Assembly: GCA_028095005.1 (NCBI GenBank)
Contig: CM051463.1
Location: forward strand, 63,898,251-63,962,250
Direction: 5' to 3'
From: Rhynchospora pubera
Taxonomy: Eukaryota; Streptophyta; Magnoliopsida; Poales; Cyperaceae
Length of the DNA: 64,000 nt
Below are positions 24,644 through 36,270 of the stretch, piece after piece. The notes under the pieces are model-generated. The model was not told where the DNA came from, did no database searches, and saw nothing but the letters and a program-made list of their open reading frames with translations. Made by a program: the position numbers and the translations under genes. The first letter of the stretch is position 1. Each line of letters opens with the position of its first letter.

Positions 24644-24735
24644 GATAGAGAGGCGGCCATAGATTCTGATTTATTGGGAATTTTCTGTTGTGCTGTTTTC
24701 CCAATTCATGTGTGGATAAAAGAGTAATTTCCTTA

Positions 24736-24903
24736 GGGGCCGTTTGGATCGCTTAGGAATTTGAGAAATTTGGTGAAGTTGTAATTCCTAGGAATAAATT
24801 TATTGGAAAATGTGTAACTTTGTGAAGAGTTTGAATTGTTTATAATAAATTTATGGTAGGAAGATGAAATTTCCCAAATTTCTTGGGAAATCCAAACAGC
24901 CCC
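24736..24903. mobile_element. Tourist-like MITE, copy 3
   Basis: GGGGCCGTTTGGATC on the left, ATCCAAACAGCCCC on the right, flanked by TTA on both sides, the PIF/Harbinger target-site pattern. Interior GTGTAACTTTGTGAAGAG and TTTGAATTGTTTATAA match the other copies. Confidence 0.8.
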
Positions 24904-24950
24904 TTAGAGAAAATAATTTAGAGACAGCATGAAAAGATGCCACAGAGTAA

Positions 24951-25190
24951 GGTTCTGATCAAAATGATTTTAATATAGAATTTCATTTAGTTTTATTTGA
25001 TAAGAATTTTATCTCAAAAATTTATCTCAGAACTTCATTTGATCTAATAATATAGAAATTTCAATCACATAAAATCAAGTCTATTTATTTTGATCGAAGA
25101 ATTTCAATTACATGAAATTTTAAAAAATTCCTATGGGAAAAGAACATATTCTAATCATACCTAACTAATCATTTTTTTCCCTGTTATGTC
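24951..25190. mobile_element. Partial MITE of the GGTCCTGATCAAAAT family
   Basis: Begins GGTTCTGATCAAAATGATTT right after TAA, like the complete copy at 27080. Internal AATTTCAT/ATGAAATT strings are similar, but no convincing right end was found, so the right border is approximate. Confidence 0.4.
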
Positions 25191-26339
25191 TCTCCTTAAA
25201 TAAAGATAATTTTATGACCGATGATAAGAAGGTTACAATTATTTTTTTGGGCCTGAATCACTTTCCTTTTTCATCCAACTAATGCAGATTAGCATTAATC
25301 AACTTCCATTTTCGCCTCACCCTACACCATGCCACCCTCCCATCCCTCCAATCAATCCCTCGTTGCCTCTCCTCTTCCTGGACTGTTGACCCCCTCCTTT
25401 TGTCAGCACCTTCCCTACCCTTCACGCCATTCTGTCGGACTCCAATGTCCCCACCCCCAACCCTGAATGAAATTTTAACGGAAAATTGCCAAGAAAATTA
25501 AAAGAACTAATCTATACTACTCGTAAAAGCACCCATATAAAAAAAATAAACTTATCAGATAAAAAAGAATAAATTTGTCATATAAAGGGATGGGCAAATA
25601 CTCATACCATTTTTAGAGTGTTAATATCTGATGATGATCTCTTTTATATGGTTAGTTAATTTGTGACCACGGACATAGTCAGAGAGAGAGAGAAATAGTA
25701 GGGAAACACCAAAGTATAAAGAAATATATTCAAATCAATATCCGTCGTTGCAAAAGAGAAAATGATCACGCTCAACAACAAATTATGTTTTGATATTTTT
25801 TTTTAAAAAATTTTGTCCCATACATTAGGTGAGCTTATTTGCTAGTGAGATAAACAACACAACTAAATTGACAATGACAAATTCAAAAGAATTGTCTTAA
25901 TAATTATTTTATACATTTGTTTTACTGTTTGTTTTTTTTTTCCACCTAGTGTCTTTACTTGTCCATCTATATTGCATATTTGTCTTATTATTTGTTTTAT
26001 TTGTCCATATTAGTGTTTTTATTTGTCTACTTGTATTGTATATTTTTCTTACTATTTTAATTATTTATCTAATAAAAAGGTTCGGTCCAGGGGAAGGGAG
26101 ATGGAAGAAGGAGGTCGAGTGTCGGAGGAGGGAAGGGGAGTGGGGAGGGGTGATTGATAGGGGTAGGGAATATAGGGTTGGGGGTCAGCACAATGGTCAT
26201 GTTTTCTATGGCACTTTAGACATTACACAACTCTTGTCGATGCTGCATATTTCGCAGTGTTTGAAGGACATTATTGGAGGTTCTTCTTTTTTAAATATTT
26301 CTATTTCTCAAAACCCTCAAGATGGCAAAGTTTCCTAGC
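25191..26339. other. Intergenic DNA, nothing recognised
   Basis: Contains a T-rich TTTGTC(C/T)AT-type low-complexity stretch at about 25940-26070 and a purine-rich G/A stretch at 26090-26180. Open frames over these are compositional and resemble no family. Confidence 0.5.
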
Positions 26340-26394
26340 ATTGGACACCATATGGTAACTTCTCATCTCCTCTGCCTACAAACTTCTCATCGAT

Positions 26395-27020
26395 ACTGGT
26401 CTAAGAAATCCGATACTCGCTTTCATTTGGAGGATTAAAGCACCCACCAAGGTCAAAGTTTTCATTTGGATCTTACTTAAGGACAAAATTTTAACCCAAG
26501 CAAATTTGCAAAAATGAAATTGGCCTTCAATTATCCATTGCATCATATGTCTTTCTTCTTCTTCTACAAAAGATAGTGAACATTTATTTTTGGAATGCGC
26601 TTTTGCAAAAACAACTTGGGCTCAGCTGATGAGATCAAATCTTTATACTTGGCATAACAACCTAATTGATTTTTGGTGGAAGAACATAATCTCTGCAAAT
26701 AAATCAAAATCCATTTTTTGGGATTCGATTTGGTTGGCAGGATGTTGGTTAATTTGGAAGGAGAGAAATGCTAGAATATTCAACAATCGTTCCACCATGC
26801 TCATACAATTGGCCGATGATATTTCCATCATGTCAAGGCGGTGGTTCTTAAACTGTTGTTTCTTATTTGCTGTATTAGGATAGTTCTTTTTGGCGTCTTT
26901 TAGACATCTAAAATACTTTCTTTTCTTTTTTGTAATTAGCTTGTAATTTTTTTTATCTTTTTATTTTTGTAATAAATTTGTTGGTTGGCTCTCGCCAACT
27001 AACCTTCAAAAAAAAAAAGA
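26395..27020 (+). pseudogene. LINE 3' fragment: zf-RVT domain plus poly(A) tail
   Basis: Translation, with one internal stop, shows FIWRIKAPTKVKVFIW, then ILTQANLQK, then a Cys pair region and EHLFLECAFAKTTW. This is the zinc-binding domain that closes ORF2 of plant L1 LINEs. LIWKERNARIF, another hallmark of this region, follows. A 3' UTR ends in an A-run at about 27008-27020. The reverse transcriptase itself is missing, so this is a 5'-truncated dead insertion. Confidence 0.75.
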
Positions 27021-27079
27021 AGGGCGGGAGGAAGGAGTTTTGGTGATTGCATGATTGCACAAAATTATGATTACACTAA

Positions 27080-27469
27080 GGTCCTGATCAAAATTAACTT
27101 TTATGTAGGAATTGGTATTCCCATGATATTGAAATTCCCTGATCTTAATCTAATAAAAAAAGTTGGATTTCATTTCGTTTGATCGGATTCTGTGGAAAAA
27201 TTCGACCCTATTGAAATCCTGAGAATTGGATTGAAGTTTGTTCGGATTTCACAGAAGATAGAGATTTAATTGGAAAAGACCTTAATACCCCTCCCTTCCT
27301 TCAAATAGATGAGGGCAAAGTAGTCCTTTTTTAGAATTCAAATGGATTCTTCTTATATTTGTTTTGATCATGAGATTACAATTGAAATCATCAAAAAAAA
27401 AAATCTCCAATCAATTCTAATCCAATAAAATAAAATGAAATTGCATGTCAGCACCATTTTGATCAAGCC
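27080..27469. mobile_element. MITE with TAA target duplication (GGTCCTGATCAAAAT family)
   Basis: Left GGTCCTGATCAAAATTAAC, right in complement GGCTTGATCAAAATGG. TAA flanks both ends (27077-27079 and 27470-27472). About 390 bp, non-coding, with AAATCCAAC/GGATTTCA-type internal inverted strings. Confidence 0.7.
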
Positions 27470-27472
27470 TAA

Positions 27473-29058
27473 GTAGTATTCATTATTTTTTTGACTTCCC
27501 CCTCTGCTGTACAGACAAAATGTTATGATTAAGTTAATATCACTTCAATGAATAAAATATTAGAGAACATTGTAAGATATTTTTTAGAATAACCACCGTG
27601 CCAATACTCAATACTCAATATATTGACTTAAACTCTTGTCATGCCGATAAAATACCTTTGTCAACCATAGAATCGAGTGAATCTTCCCTGCTTTACGCTA
27701 CTACTTGAGGACAAATTAAATTGACAGCTTAATTTTTCCTTTCTCTTTAATAAAATAATAACTATATATATATGGTGCAGGCCCTATGCTTTATTTGTTT
27801 TTAGTGTTCCATGTTTTTAGAAGACAATTTGTTTTCTATGTATGACAAATAAAAATTAATTTAATCCCTTAATCTTAATTATTTTATAATTTGTTTTTGT
27901 CTACTCATTTTATCGTAATTGCATGTACTAATAGAATAGAATGGTCATTTTTACATAAAAAAAATGCATTCAGATCCATTAAAAGTGTCCCGGCCATTTT
28001 TTTTTTTTTGGAAGTTACATAATTTGAATGATTAAATTGTATAATTTGAATCAGAGTTGAGCAACTAAATAATGCCCAAAATAATTTAATAATCTTCCAA
28101 AAATTGCTCATATTATTTTCTCAAATACACATAAGATGGTTAGACTCGCGTCACAAAAAAATGTTTCAAATTGCAATAATGATAAGTTTATGTTTTGGTT
28201 TTTCTTTGACAATAAAATTGGGGTCAAAGTCCTCATCTCTTTTTTAAACGGTATTGGTTTTTGAATTGACTAATAATCAATTGATGTATTGGTTGACAAC
28301 TTTTTTGTAAACGGTAAATAGCCGCCACAGTTTCATTGTCAATATGAAAATTCCAAAAGGTCTTTTTTATACATATAGCAAGCCGTACTTTTCTTTTGAT
28401 TTTTTTTTCCCGAATTTGAGATTGACTAGATATTTGATATGCAGAGGGATTTCAATGTCAGTTATATCCTTCAGAGTAGTGGAAAGTATCCACTAGAAAT
28501 ATAGATATGCATGTGCTTCATGTAACTTCTAAATCACGCTTGCTATAGTGTCATCACTGACCTCATTGTATGAGTCGCCATAAAAAATCTGTTTCACAAT
28601 TTCAGAACACAGTACGGAAAATACGGATTTACCCCAGTTTTCTATCTAATTCTGTAAAATATAAATCAGAGCAATCGATTTTTTAAATTGTTGATTATCC
28701 CAGTTTTCGAATATATTTTTGAAAGGTATAATCATTTCTTTTGATTCTGGAACGGATCGGGTTCATATGCAGTATTATCAGTGATGAAGTCAAAAATTAT
28801 CTTAAGAAGTTCATTATATTCATAATATTAATGTTATTATACCAAATTAATCAGTTTTAGAAATGGAATTAACCAATAAATATCATATGATTATTTATGG
28901 GTTTCAAATTAGAGTACCTACATCCCAAAAGTTCATACGGTAAGCATATATTTTTAACAAAGCAACATTTGTCTTAAGCGGGGTCAATATACCCCCATTT
29001 GATGCATATAACTCTGCCACTTTTATTATAACCGAGTCATGATACCTAGTAAAAGCGT

Positions 29059-29060
<2 letters not shown>
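27473..29060. other. Intergenic DNA, nothing recognised
   Basis: AT-rich; no gene or bounded repeat supported. Confidence 0.55.

Positions 29061-29086
<26 letters not shown>
29061..29086. repeat. (TA)n microsatellite followed by (GA)n
   Basis: A TA tract, then AAAGAGAGAGAGAGA, abutting the left end of the palindromic element at 29101. Confidence 0.9.
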
Positions 29087-29089
<3 letters not shown>

Positions 29090-29100
29090 AGAGAGAGAGA

Positions 29101-29486
29101 GATTTCAATCAAAGCGCTTTGACCGGAGTCCCGGTTAAACCCCGTCAGATTTCAATTTTCAAAATTTAAATGACCGATCCAAACCGTTCAATATGATCTC
29201 CATATTGACATCTATTTGCACACCAAATTTTATATTTTTTGAAATTTTTAAGTATTTTTTTCGGATTTTAAAAAATCGTTAATCTAATTTGTTTTGAACC
29301 CTAAAAAACTGTTGTTTTTATAAATCCGGAAAAAATACTTAAAAAATAAAAAATAATAAAAAAAATGGTCGGCAATGAGATTTCAATATGGAGATCATAT
29401 TTGACGGTTTGGATCGGTCATTTGAACTTTCAAAATTGAGAACTGACGGGGTTTAACCGGGACTCCATCAAAGTGCTTTGATTGAA
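29101..29486. mobile_element. Palindromic MITE (P4)
   Basis: Left TTTCAATCAAAGCGCTTTGA, CCGGAGTCCCGGTTAAACCC; the right end in complement is TTCAATCAAAGCACTTTGAT, GGAGTCCCGGTTAAACCC. Inner arms GACCGATCCAAACCGTTCAA and the complement TTTGACGGTTTGGATCGGTC are shared with P1, P3 and P5. Non-coding; abuts P5. Confidence 0.85.
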
Positions 29487-29488
29487 TA

Positions 29489-29846
29489 TTAATGTACGGA
29501 AGTTTAGGTGCATACTGATCCAAACTCTTGTATCAAAATGACCGATCAAAACCGTCCAATATGATCTTCATATTATATTATCCTTACCGACCAAATTTTA
29601 CATTTTTTTCGAAATTTTTAAGTATTTTTTTCAAATTTTAGAAAATCGCTAATCTATTTTTTTTGAACCGTTCAAAAATAGCAGTTTTTAAAAATCCGAA
29701 AAAATACTATAAAATTTTGAAAAAATGTAAAATTTGGTCAGCAAAGAGATTTCAATAGAGAGATCATATTGGACGGTTTGAATCGGTTATTTTATAACAG
29801 ATCCAAGAGTTTGAATTAGTATGCACCGAAGCTTCCGTACATTAGT
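29489..29846. mobile_element. Palindromic MITE (P5), abutting P4
   Basis: Left TAATGTACGGAAGTTTAGGT; right in complement TAATGTACGGAAGCTTCGGT. Inner arms GACCGATCAAAACCGTCCAA and the complement TTGGACGGTTTGAATCGGTT. Followed within 15 bp by a 70-bp (TA)n tract. Confidence 0.85.
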
Positions 29847-29858
29847 ATACACCATAGG

Positions 29859-29859
<1 letters not shown>

Positions 29860-29929
<70 letters not shown>
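29860..29929. repeat. (TA)n microsatellite, about 35 units
   Basis: Uninterrupted TA repeat to the right of P5; the longest in the window. Confidence 0.95.
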
Positions 29930-29931
<2 letters not shown>

Positions 29932-30940
29932 AGCCTCCCCGTTCTAACAATTACAAAAGAAATATTTTTCTTCCATAACAATATATAACATTTAAACATT
30001 ACTGTAATTTTAAACTTTCTTTATTTCTGAATTTCTTTATGATTTCGATTTATAAGATAATAAAATATTTATATATCATTTTAATTTATTCGTAAATTGA
30101 TACGAATAACAGAAAGTATTTCTTTTTACGTAACCTAATGCTCAAATTTTTTTTTTGTATTTTCAATTAACTAGCTTTCAGTGCAAATGCTTTATTATTT
30201 TAATTCATAAATATCAACAGAGAAATTATCAAGAACAAAACAAATTTCATAAATCCATGAGATCATTTTATTTGAAAATCCATGTTCTATCTAATACCAA
30301 TTATCAATAGTTCAATACATAAGAACTAGACTATAGAATTAGAAGAAAATTGGAAACAAAAAAGACGAGTAACTACAACCTAATTGCAAAGCTTACCCAA
30401 TTAATGTTAGAAATTAGTAAGGAAATTGAAAAAAAAAAGATGAGTACCCGTCCAAAACTAAAAGCACTGAAGTCATGGTGCTAGTAGTTTGGTCCTCCTC
30501 TTGGCAACATAATAAACTTTTTTTTTTAAAAAAAAAAGATGGAGAAAAGTATAGCCTACATAAAAATATTTCGCTTGGTGAACATTGAACAAAAAGACAG
30601 AAGTCTAAAAATGAAACAAAAAGAAAGGGGCAGTCGCTGTCACCGCTAAAATTATCGCTCCAAAGTTTTTCTTTTCCCTTCATTCTCCTCCGAATCAGAG
30701 GAGAACTATTTGTATAGGAGGGGAAGTATATATTTCCTTCGCTGAAAATTTACTCTCCGTATTCCCTTCCATCCAAACAAAGAAAAATGGTAAATTTCAC
30801 CTCCGTTATCTTTCCTTCCCACTCGGTACCCTCCATCCAAACAAAGTGTTAGTGTTGTACTACTGTTTCACCGAAACTGGAAACACGCTTTCCTAGTCCA
30901 CGTCGGCTATTGTAACTATCAAAGTAGAATCCTCATCCGC

Positions 30941-31080
30941 TCCCGCACGGGACTGTCCAGTGCAGTTTATGAATTGTCCGATCTGATCTGAACGATTTGG
31001 ACCTATCAATCTAATTACATGTACGAGACTCCCTTAAATCATACGGCTGTGATTTGTGAACTGCACGGTCCCGCGCGGAA
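30941..31080. mobile_element. Candidate small inverted-repeat element
   Basis: Left CCCGCACGGGACTGTCCAGT then GCAGTTTATGAA; the right end in complement is CCGCGCGGGACCGTGCAGTT then CACAAATC. About 140 bp, GC-rich at both ends. No clear target duplication seen. Confidence 0.45.
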
Positions 31081-31274
31081 CTTGATTTCATTTCATCAAA
31101 GTATCAATTCAGATGATAGAATTTACAATTTTCAGATAAAATAATTTGATCTTAAAAACATATTAAATTAATTGACATAGTATTTATTGAGGCTATTTAT
31201 AAAGTATATACAGAATTTGATGTGTTTGTCTTAGATCGCAAGATTCAAACAAACAATCGAATTTGTTTATTTAA

Positions 31275-31423
31275 GGCTCTGTTTGGATTGGTGTAGGAAG
31301 AAGGGAAGAAGTGAAAAAAAGTATTGGGAAGTGTGTAACTTTGTGAAGAGTTTGGATTGTTTATAATTTTTTTTCTTCTTCTTCCTTCTTCTTCTTTCTT
31401 CTTCCAACGATCCAAACGCACCC
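31275..31423. mobile_element. Tourist-like MITE, copy 4
   Basis: GGCTCTGTTTGGATTGGTG on the left, ATCCAAACGCACCC on the right, flanked by TAA (31272-31274 and 31424-31426). Same conserved interior string as the other copies. Confidence 0.8.
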
Positions 31424-31426
31424 TAA

Positions 31427-33557
31427 AAGAAACTGTGACTTTAATATGTGGTTATTTTTTTCGTGATAATTGTGTTGTTAAGTCAGCACTTTCTTGCTTT
31501 GTGCAGTAGCATTATAATGGGACAGATTTTAATTCATGTGTTTTTGATACCATCGCATCAAATCTTATCTATTTATATTCATATTTTTAATTCCAAACGT
31601 ATATTCCAAAAAAATAGATAAGAGACCACAAAACAGATGAATATAGTTCTTTACCACCTGATCTAGTATAAAAAGTGTGTTAAAAATTATAAAATTTTAC
31701 AAAAAAAAAAATCTCTCGTCAAAATAAAAAATATTAATTGGTTGGATTCGAAATTCGGATTCTACATTTTGAAATATAAAAACAATAAATTTCTAACACT
31801 ATGTGGTACTAAAAACATTTGGCATGGCGGAGACTCTCCTTTTGAACAAAAAGATTATCTAAACTGTATATATGTTAATGTATTATATAAGATAATTTCA
31901 TTCATTAGTGCCGTATTTGAGTGTATCTTATAATAATTAAATTAATATCTGTCATGTTAAAATGCTTAACATGTGCCTAGAAAAATGATTTTACTAAATA
32001 TTGCCGGTGCCACGATTTACCGGCTGACATGCATATATCACCTACGTACTTAGAACATTTGTAAAAATAACTAAATTATAAGTTCCATTTGTCAGTTTTA
32101 ATTCATCTTAGGTCTGTTTTTTTTTTTAAGATAAATTAAGGTCAAGTCTCTAATTTATTTTTAAATTAAATTAAATATCTATAAAAGACTTTCCAGCTGG
32201 ATTTCGAACATTATACCTCTTACTTGAGATGTATCGTTTTTTTCCACTAGACCAAGATGATGGTTCTCATCTTAGGTTTTTTTTTTGTTTTGTCGCTGAA
32301 CGGTATTAAAAAAAAAAAAGGAAAATCCTTATGTGCTACATTCAGTTGTGAGGAATGTAACGCGAATACATTTTTTTCTCTCGTTTTGTTTACCTTTTTA
32401 ATGTTCTTTATTTATTTGGTATTTATTTTAGAAAGGCAAATTAAACGCAGTCGCAGTGTTCCTATACTTATCATAAACTAAATTGGGATTTGGGTCCAAA
32501 TTAAGCATTTGTATTATGAACTTCTGATAGTATTTAACTTAATTTGTACAATAAAATCAATGTTACATGTTGCAACTGATCGATTGAAACACGAGGTCGA
32601 TTAAATTAACTTATCAAATTAACGATCAACTTCGGTGTTCAATTTTGGCACATGTAACAATACAAATCATGCGCATATAATACAAGCTTTTGTTAATTTA
32701 GCAAGGAAATAAAAACTGATGAATTGTATATATCCATGAGGAAGCTGTGTTTTTAGCACGTGAGAAATTTGGTGGTTACATGTTTCGCATAAAAATAAGT
32801 TTGGGTTTAGCCCCTTTTGAGTAGTGATGAAATTTAAGAAAGAGACTAGTGCAGGGCAACAATTGGGCAAACATATTTACCTAAAACATACTCTCTTTTA
32901 AGCACGTGGATCACATTTCTTATCGTTGTAGTGTTCATTGATTTAAAGCTAAAGAAAACTATATAGGTTATTATTATATAGTGGCATTACAAAATTGGCC
33001 AAGAAAAAAAAAATAACACAGTCCAATAACTCCTTAGCCTTAAATAAAATTGTAAATCTATATTTCAATAATTTGGCTCCATAAGCCCATACTGGTCCCT
33101 CTTTTAACTTTTGAACATTCATGGTACCACTATGACTTAAAAAAGCCGAAAAACTAAATCCATGATCCATCAATACCTTAAAAAGACCTACCACTAGGAT
33201 GTCACTGTCGTGGCAAACTCAAGGACTTAATTTTTCCAATTTTTTTGTGAGTCACCCACTTACTTTTATTCGTGAACTGAACATGGATTCAATAAACTTC
33301 AAATAATGTGCATCAATCTGCCTACTAGATATATATTATGTTGTATGCTTTTCCAAAACAACTTCATTGTGCATGAGCCCACCAACACCCACTGAAAAAG
33401 TTACCCCACTGTGCTGCCTAATTGCAAGTTTACAACAGAAGGTTAGAGAATAAAATTCGTCTAGAATCACCAGAAGAGCACTCTCAAAGTATCTCCAAGA
33501 CTTCCATCCACGGTGGGACCACAAAAACACTTCATGATATATAGATGACTGAACAAA
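31427..33557. other. Intergenic DNA, nothing recognised
   Basis: AT-rich with no supported gene. Short open frames show no family signature. Confidence 0.55.
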
Positions 33558-33713
33558 GGCTCCGTTTGGATAGGTGTGGGAAGAAGGGAAGAAGGGAAGA
33601 AGTGGAAAGAAGTATTGGGAAGTGTGTAACTTTGTGAAGAGTTTGGATTATTTCTAATTTTTTTTCTTCTTCTTACTTCTTCTTCTTCTTTCTTCCAACG
33701 ATCCAAACGCACC
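33558..33713. mobile_element. Tourist-like MITE, copy 5
   Basis: GGCTCCGTTTGGATAGGTGT on the left, GATCCAAACGCACC on the right; flanks AAA and TAA. Interior GTGTAACTTTGTGAAGAG as in the other copies. Confidence 0.8.
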
Positions 33714-35915
33714 TAAATGGAGATTGGATAAGGTTCTTTAGCAAAGTAATTTGTTCATTTTATTTTGCTCTTATTTTTCAAAATATGAGTTTTCTACGTC
33801 CGATCTTATAATTGTTTAATGTCTTCTTCAAATTGAAATTGGAAAATAAATTATATATATATATATATTATTTTGCTATATATTATGATAATAAATAGTA
33901 AAAAAAATCTGAAAAAAGGTATTTTGTTTATAAGAATATTTTGATACCAGGAAGAGATTGAAAGTTTGAATCGGCCATTTATGCTCAGATTTTGAGAAAC
34001 GAAACCGAATTATACGAATGGATTATTTTGCAAATTAGTACCTAATCCATCTCAGAAAAAAATGTATTATATTTGACAAAAGGTATTTTTGAGTTGATTT
34101 ATTAATTAGTGTATATATATCAATGGCAATTATATATACTATCATCTATTGATTTTCGAAGACAATTATGGTCAATATATGAATTGATTTATGATTGACC
34201 TTTATTAATTGAACACGCAATTAAATTTTAAAGAATATAATTCAAGTTGACTCCTAAATATTATCTTTACTTTATTTTTAAACTAATTGGTCCTTAGTTT
34301 TGGTCTAGAAGGAATGAGAAATTAGTCACAGATTCGTTTCGTTTTGTTTTATACGGAGACAATTAATTAACCGTGTGTGTATATGTAATATGTATATCTA
34401 AACACCTAATTAAGTGCTGTTTGGTCCAAAAGAAGAAAAAGGAGCACAAACAAAAAAGTAGGAAACAAAGTAGACCATGCATGAGCCAGGAAAATGAGTG
34501 CATGTAAACCTTTTGTTCCAACTTATTGAGTTCTAGAAACCTTATCTGTTACATTTAGGTGATTTTGGAATTTGGATTTCATCTCGTCGTAAGCGAAGAG
34601 GGCTGCTAATGACGCACTAAAGAAATCCAAAAAATAATGCAAGATAATGCTTTTAAATTTTGAAAAAGAGAAGAAACAAAAAAAATGCAGAATTGAAAAA
34701 AAGTGTGGCGGGCCAAACAGTACATCTGTATCAAAAAAAAAAAAAAATCAAGACAGAAAAAAATAATGAAAAAGATATGGTGGTGGATTCGATATTATGG
34801 TTTTTTTTTCTGCAGAAAAAGAATTTATCTCCAACGAAATTAAAAAAAATCAATACAAAATCTACTTTGTTAAAACAAATTACATAAATAATGAAAATCA
34901 ACTTATAGTCATAACTCATAAGTCAGAATCACATCCTCTCAGCAGAGGACAGACTTATGATCCGAACTGTCCGATTAATGATGTGTATCTCGTGATTAAT
35001 ACCAGGTCCATCGAGATTCGTGCGGTCCGAAAAAATTTGTCCGTCGAAATTAAATTGGATGGTTAGGATCAAAGGTATATGGTCCGTCAAGATCAGCATA
35101 GGATACTGGTCTGTCACAAGTCACCCAAAAGAACTCTGCAAAACCAATAACCTCCTCCCTCCTATACTCTTAAATTGATGAATGATATTATAAACACAAA
35201 ATATTTAATCCCAAAAATTTTCGTGATAGTCCTCTATATATGGTGATCAAATTGTTACAATACATGATTGATTATCTTGTGTTTATAGTATTGTATATAT
35301 GCACTAGTTGGACTAAATTACTTTTAGTACAAGCTGTTAACAAAAATGGATTAATTCAATATAGCTCTTGTTACGTTACTTTCCTTCTAGTAGATAACCA
35401 AGACTAAGTGTGGTTATTTCTAATTAAATATACGTAGCACCGTATTGATGACAGTACACGACCTAAACCGGATCAACATGACCCGTTCCGAGCCAGCTAG
35501 CTATTAACAATATCCAAGGGGCAAAAGAGAGAAAAAAAAAGGAGGAAAAGTAAATTAAGGAAGGAAGGAAGAGAGAAAAGTAGGTCACAAGACAAGAAAA
35601 AAAGAATTCAAAGAGGATAGTCAAGAGGTCTTCTCTTTCTTGCTTGGTTGCCATAAAATTCTTTAATTAAGGTGGGCTCTTTTTCTATATCAGTCTCTCT
35701 CTTTCTCCTTGTGTTGATTGGAGCTGTCTATTCCGCGTTGGCTTTTTGTAGTTGCATTGCTTGACTTGAACTCCTCCAGCTCTAGGCACCTCCCTTTTTT
35801 TTTTTGACTCTATCACAGCCGACATATCATCCATCACTTCTTTTCAATAATTACCTCCATTTCTACAAAATGCACATGACCATTTTGTCGTTATTTTCTT
35901 TGGGGTTGGCTATTG
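33714..35915. other. Intergenic DNA, nothing recognised
   Basis: No gene supported. At 34920-35110 it is less AT-rich, with repeated GGTCCGTC / GGACAGA-type strings, but no bounded element could be drawn. Two W-box cores TTGACT lie at 35761-35766 and 35804-35809, about 1.5 kb upstream of the WRKY gene. Confidence 0.5.
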
Positions 35916-36031
35916 TTCTTTGCAAAATAAGATGAAGTGTTCATTTCGAACTATTTTTTCCTAAATTCGAACGTCAAATAATTGATCCGAGTCATTCAAT
36001 TTGTTTACATAGTGAAATCTCAAGGTCAACT

Positions 36032-36062
<31 letters not shown>

Positions 36063-36270
36063 TTTTTCAAAATTTAACTATTTTTTCATATTTTTAAAAG
36101 GACCATAACTAATTAGATCAATGATTTTATAAAAATTCAAAATATAGTTAATTTTTTTTAAATATAAGATTTAGTTGGAAATGAGATTTTGATATGAAAA
36201 ATAAATTGAACGGTTTGGATTTGAAAAAAATATAGTCCGAAGTAAATCAGTTTTTTACTTTGCAAAGCAC
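35916..36270. mobile_element. Palindromic MITE (P6)
   Basis: Ends GTTCTTTGCAAAATAAGATG and, complemented, GTGCTTTGCAAAGTAAAAAA; next arms TTCATTTCGAAC and TTTACTTCGGAC. The inner right arm has TTGAACGGTTTGGATTTG and the left arm TGATCCGAGTCATTCAA, so the family core is present but diverged. A (TA)n tract at about 36037-36061 lies within its left half rather than at its edge. Confidence 0.7.

Noticed and set aside
25949..26338. 129-residue open frame with hydrophobic start
   Set aside because: Its first third is a T-rich low-complexity repeat and the rest is purine-rich; no domain or homologue recognised.
34797..35117. Opposed open frames of 89 and 62 residues
   Set aside because: No homology or splice context; the region looks like a degraded repeat with GGTCCGTC strings.
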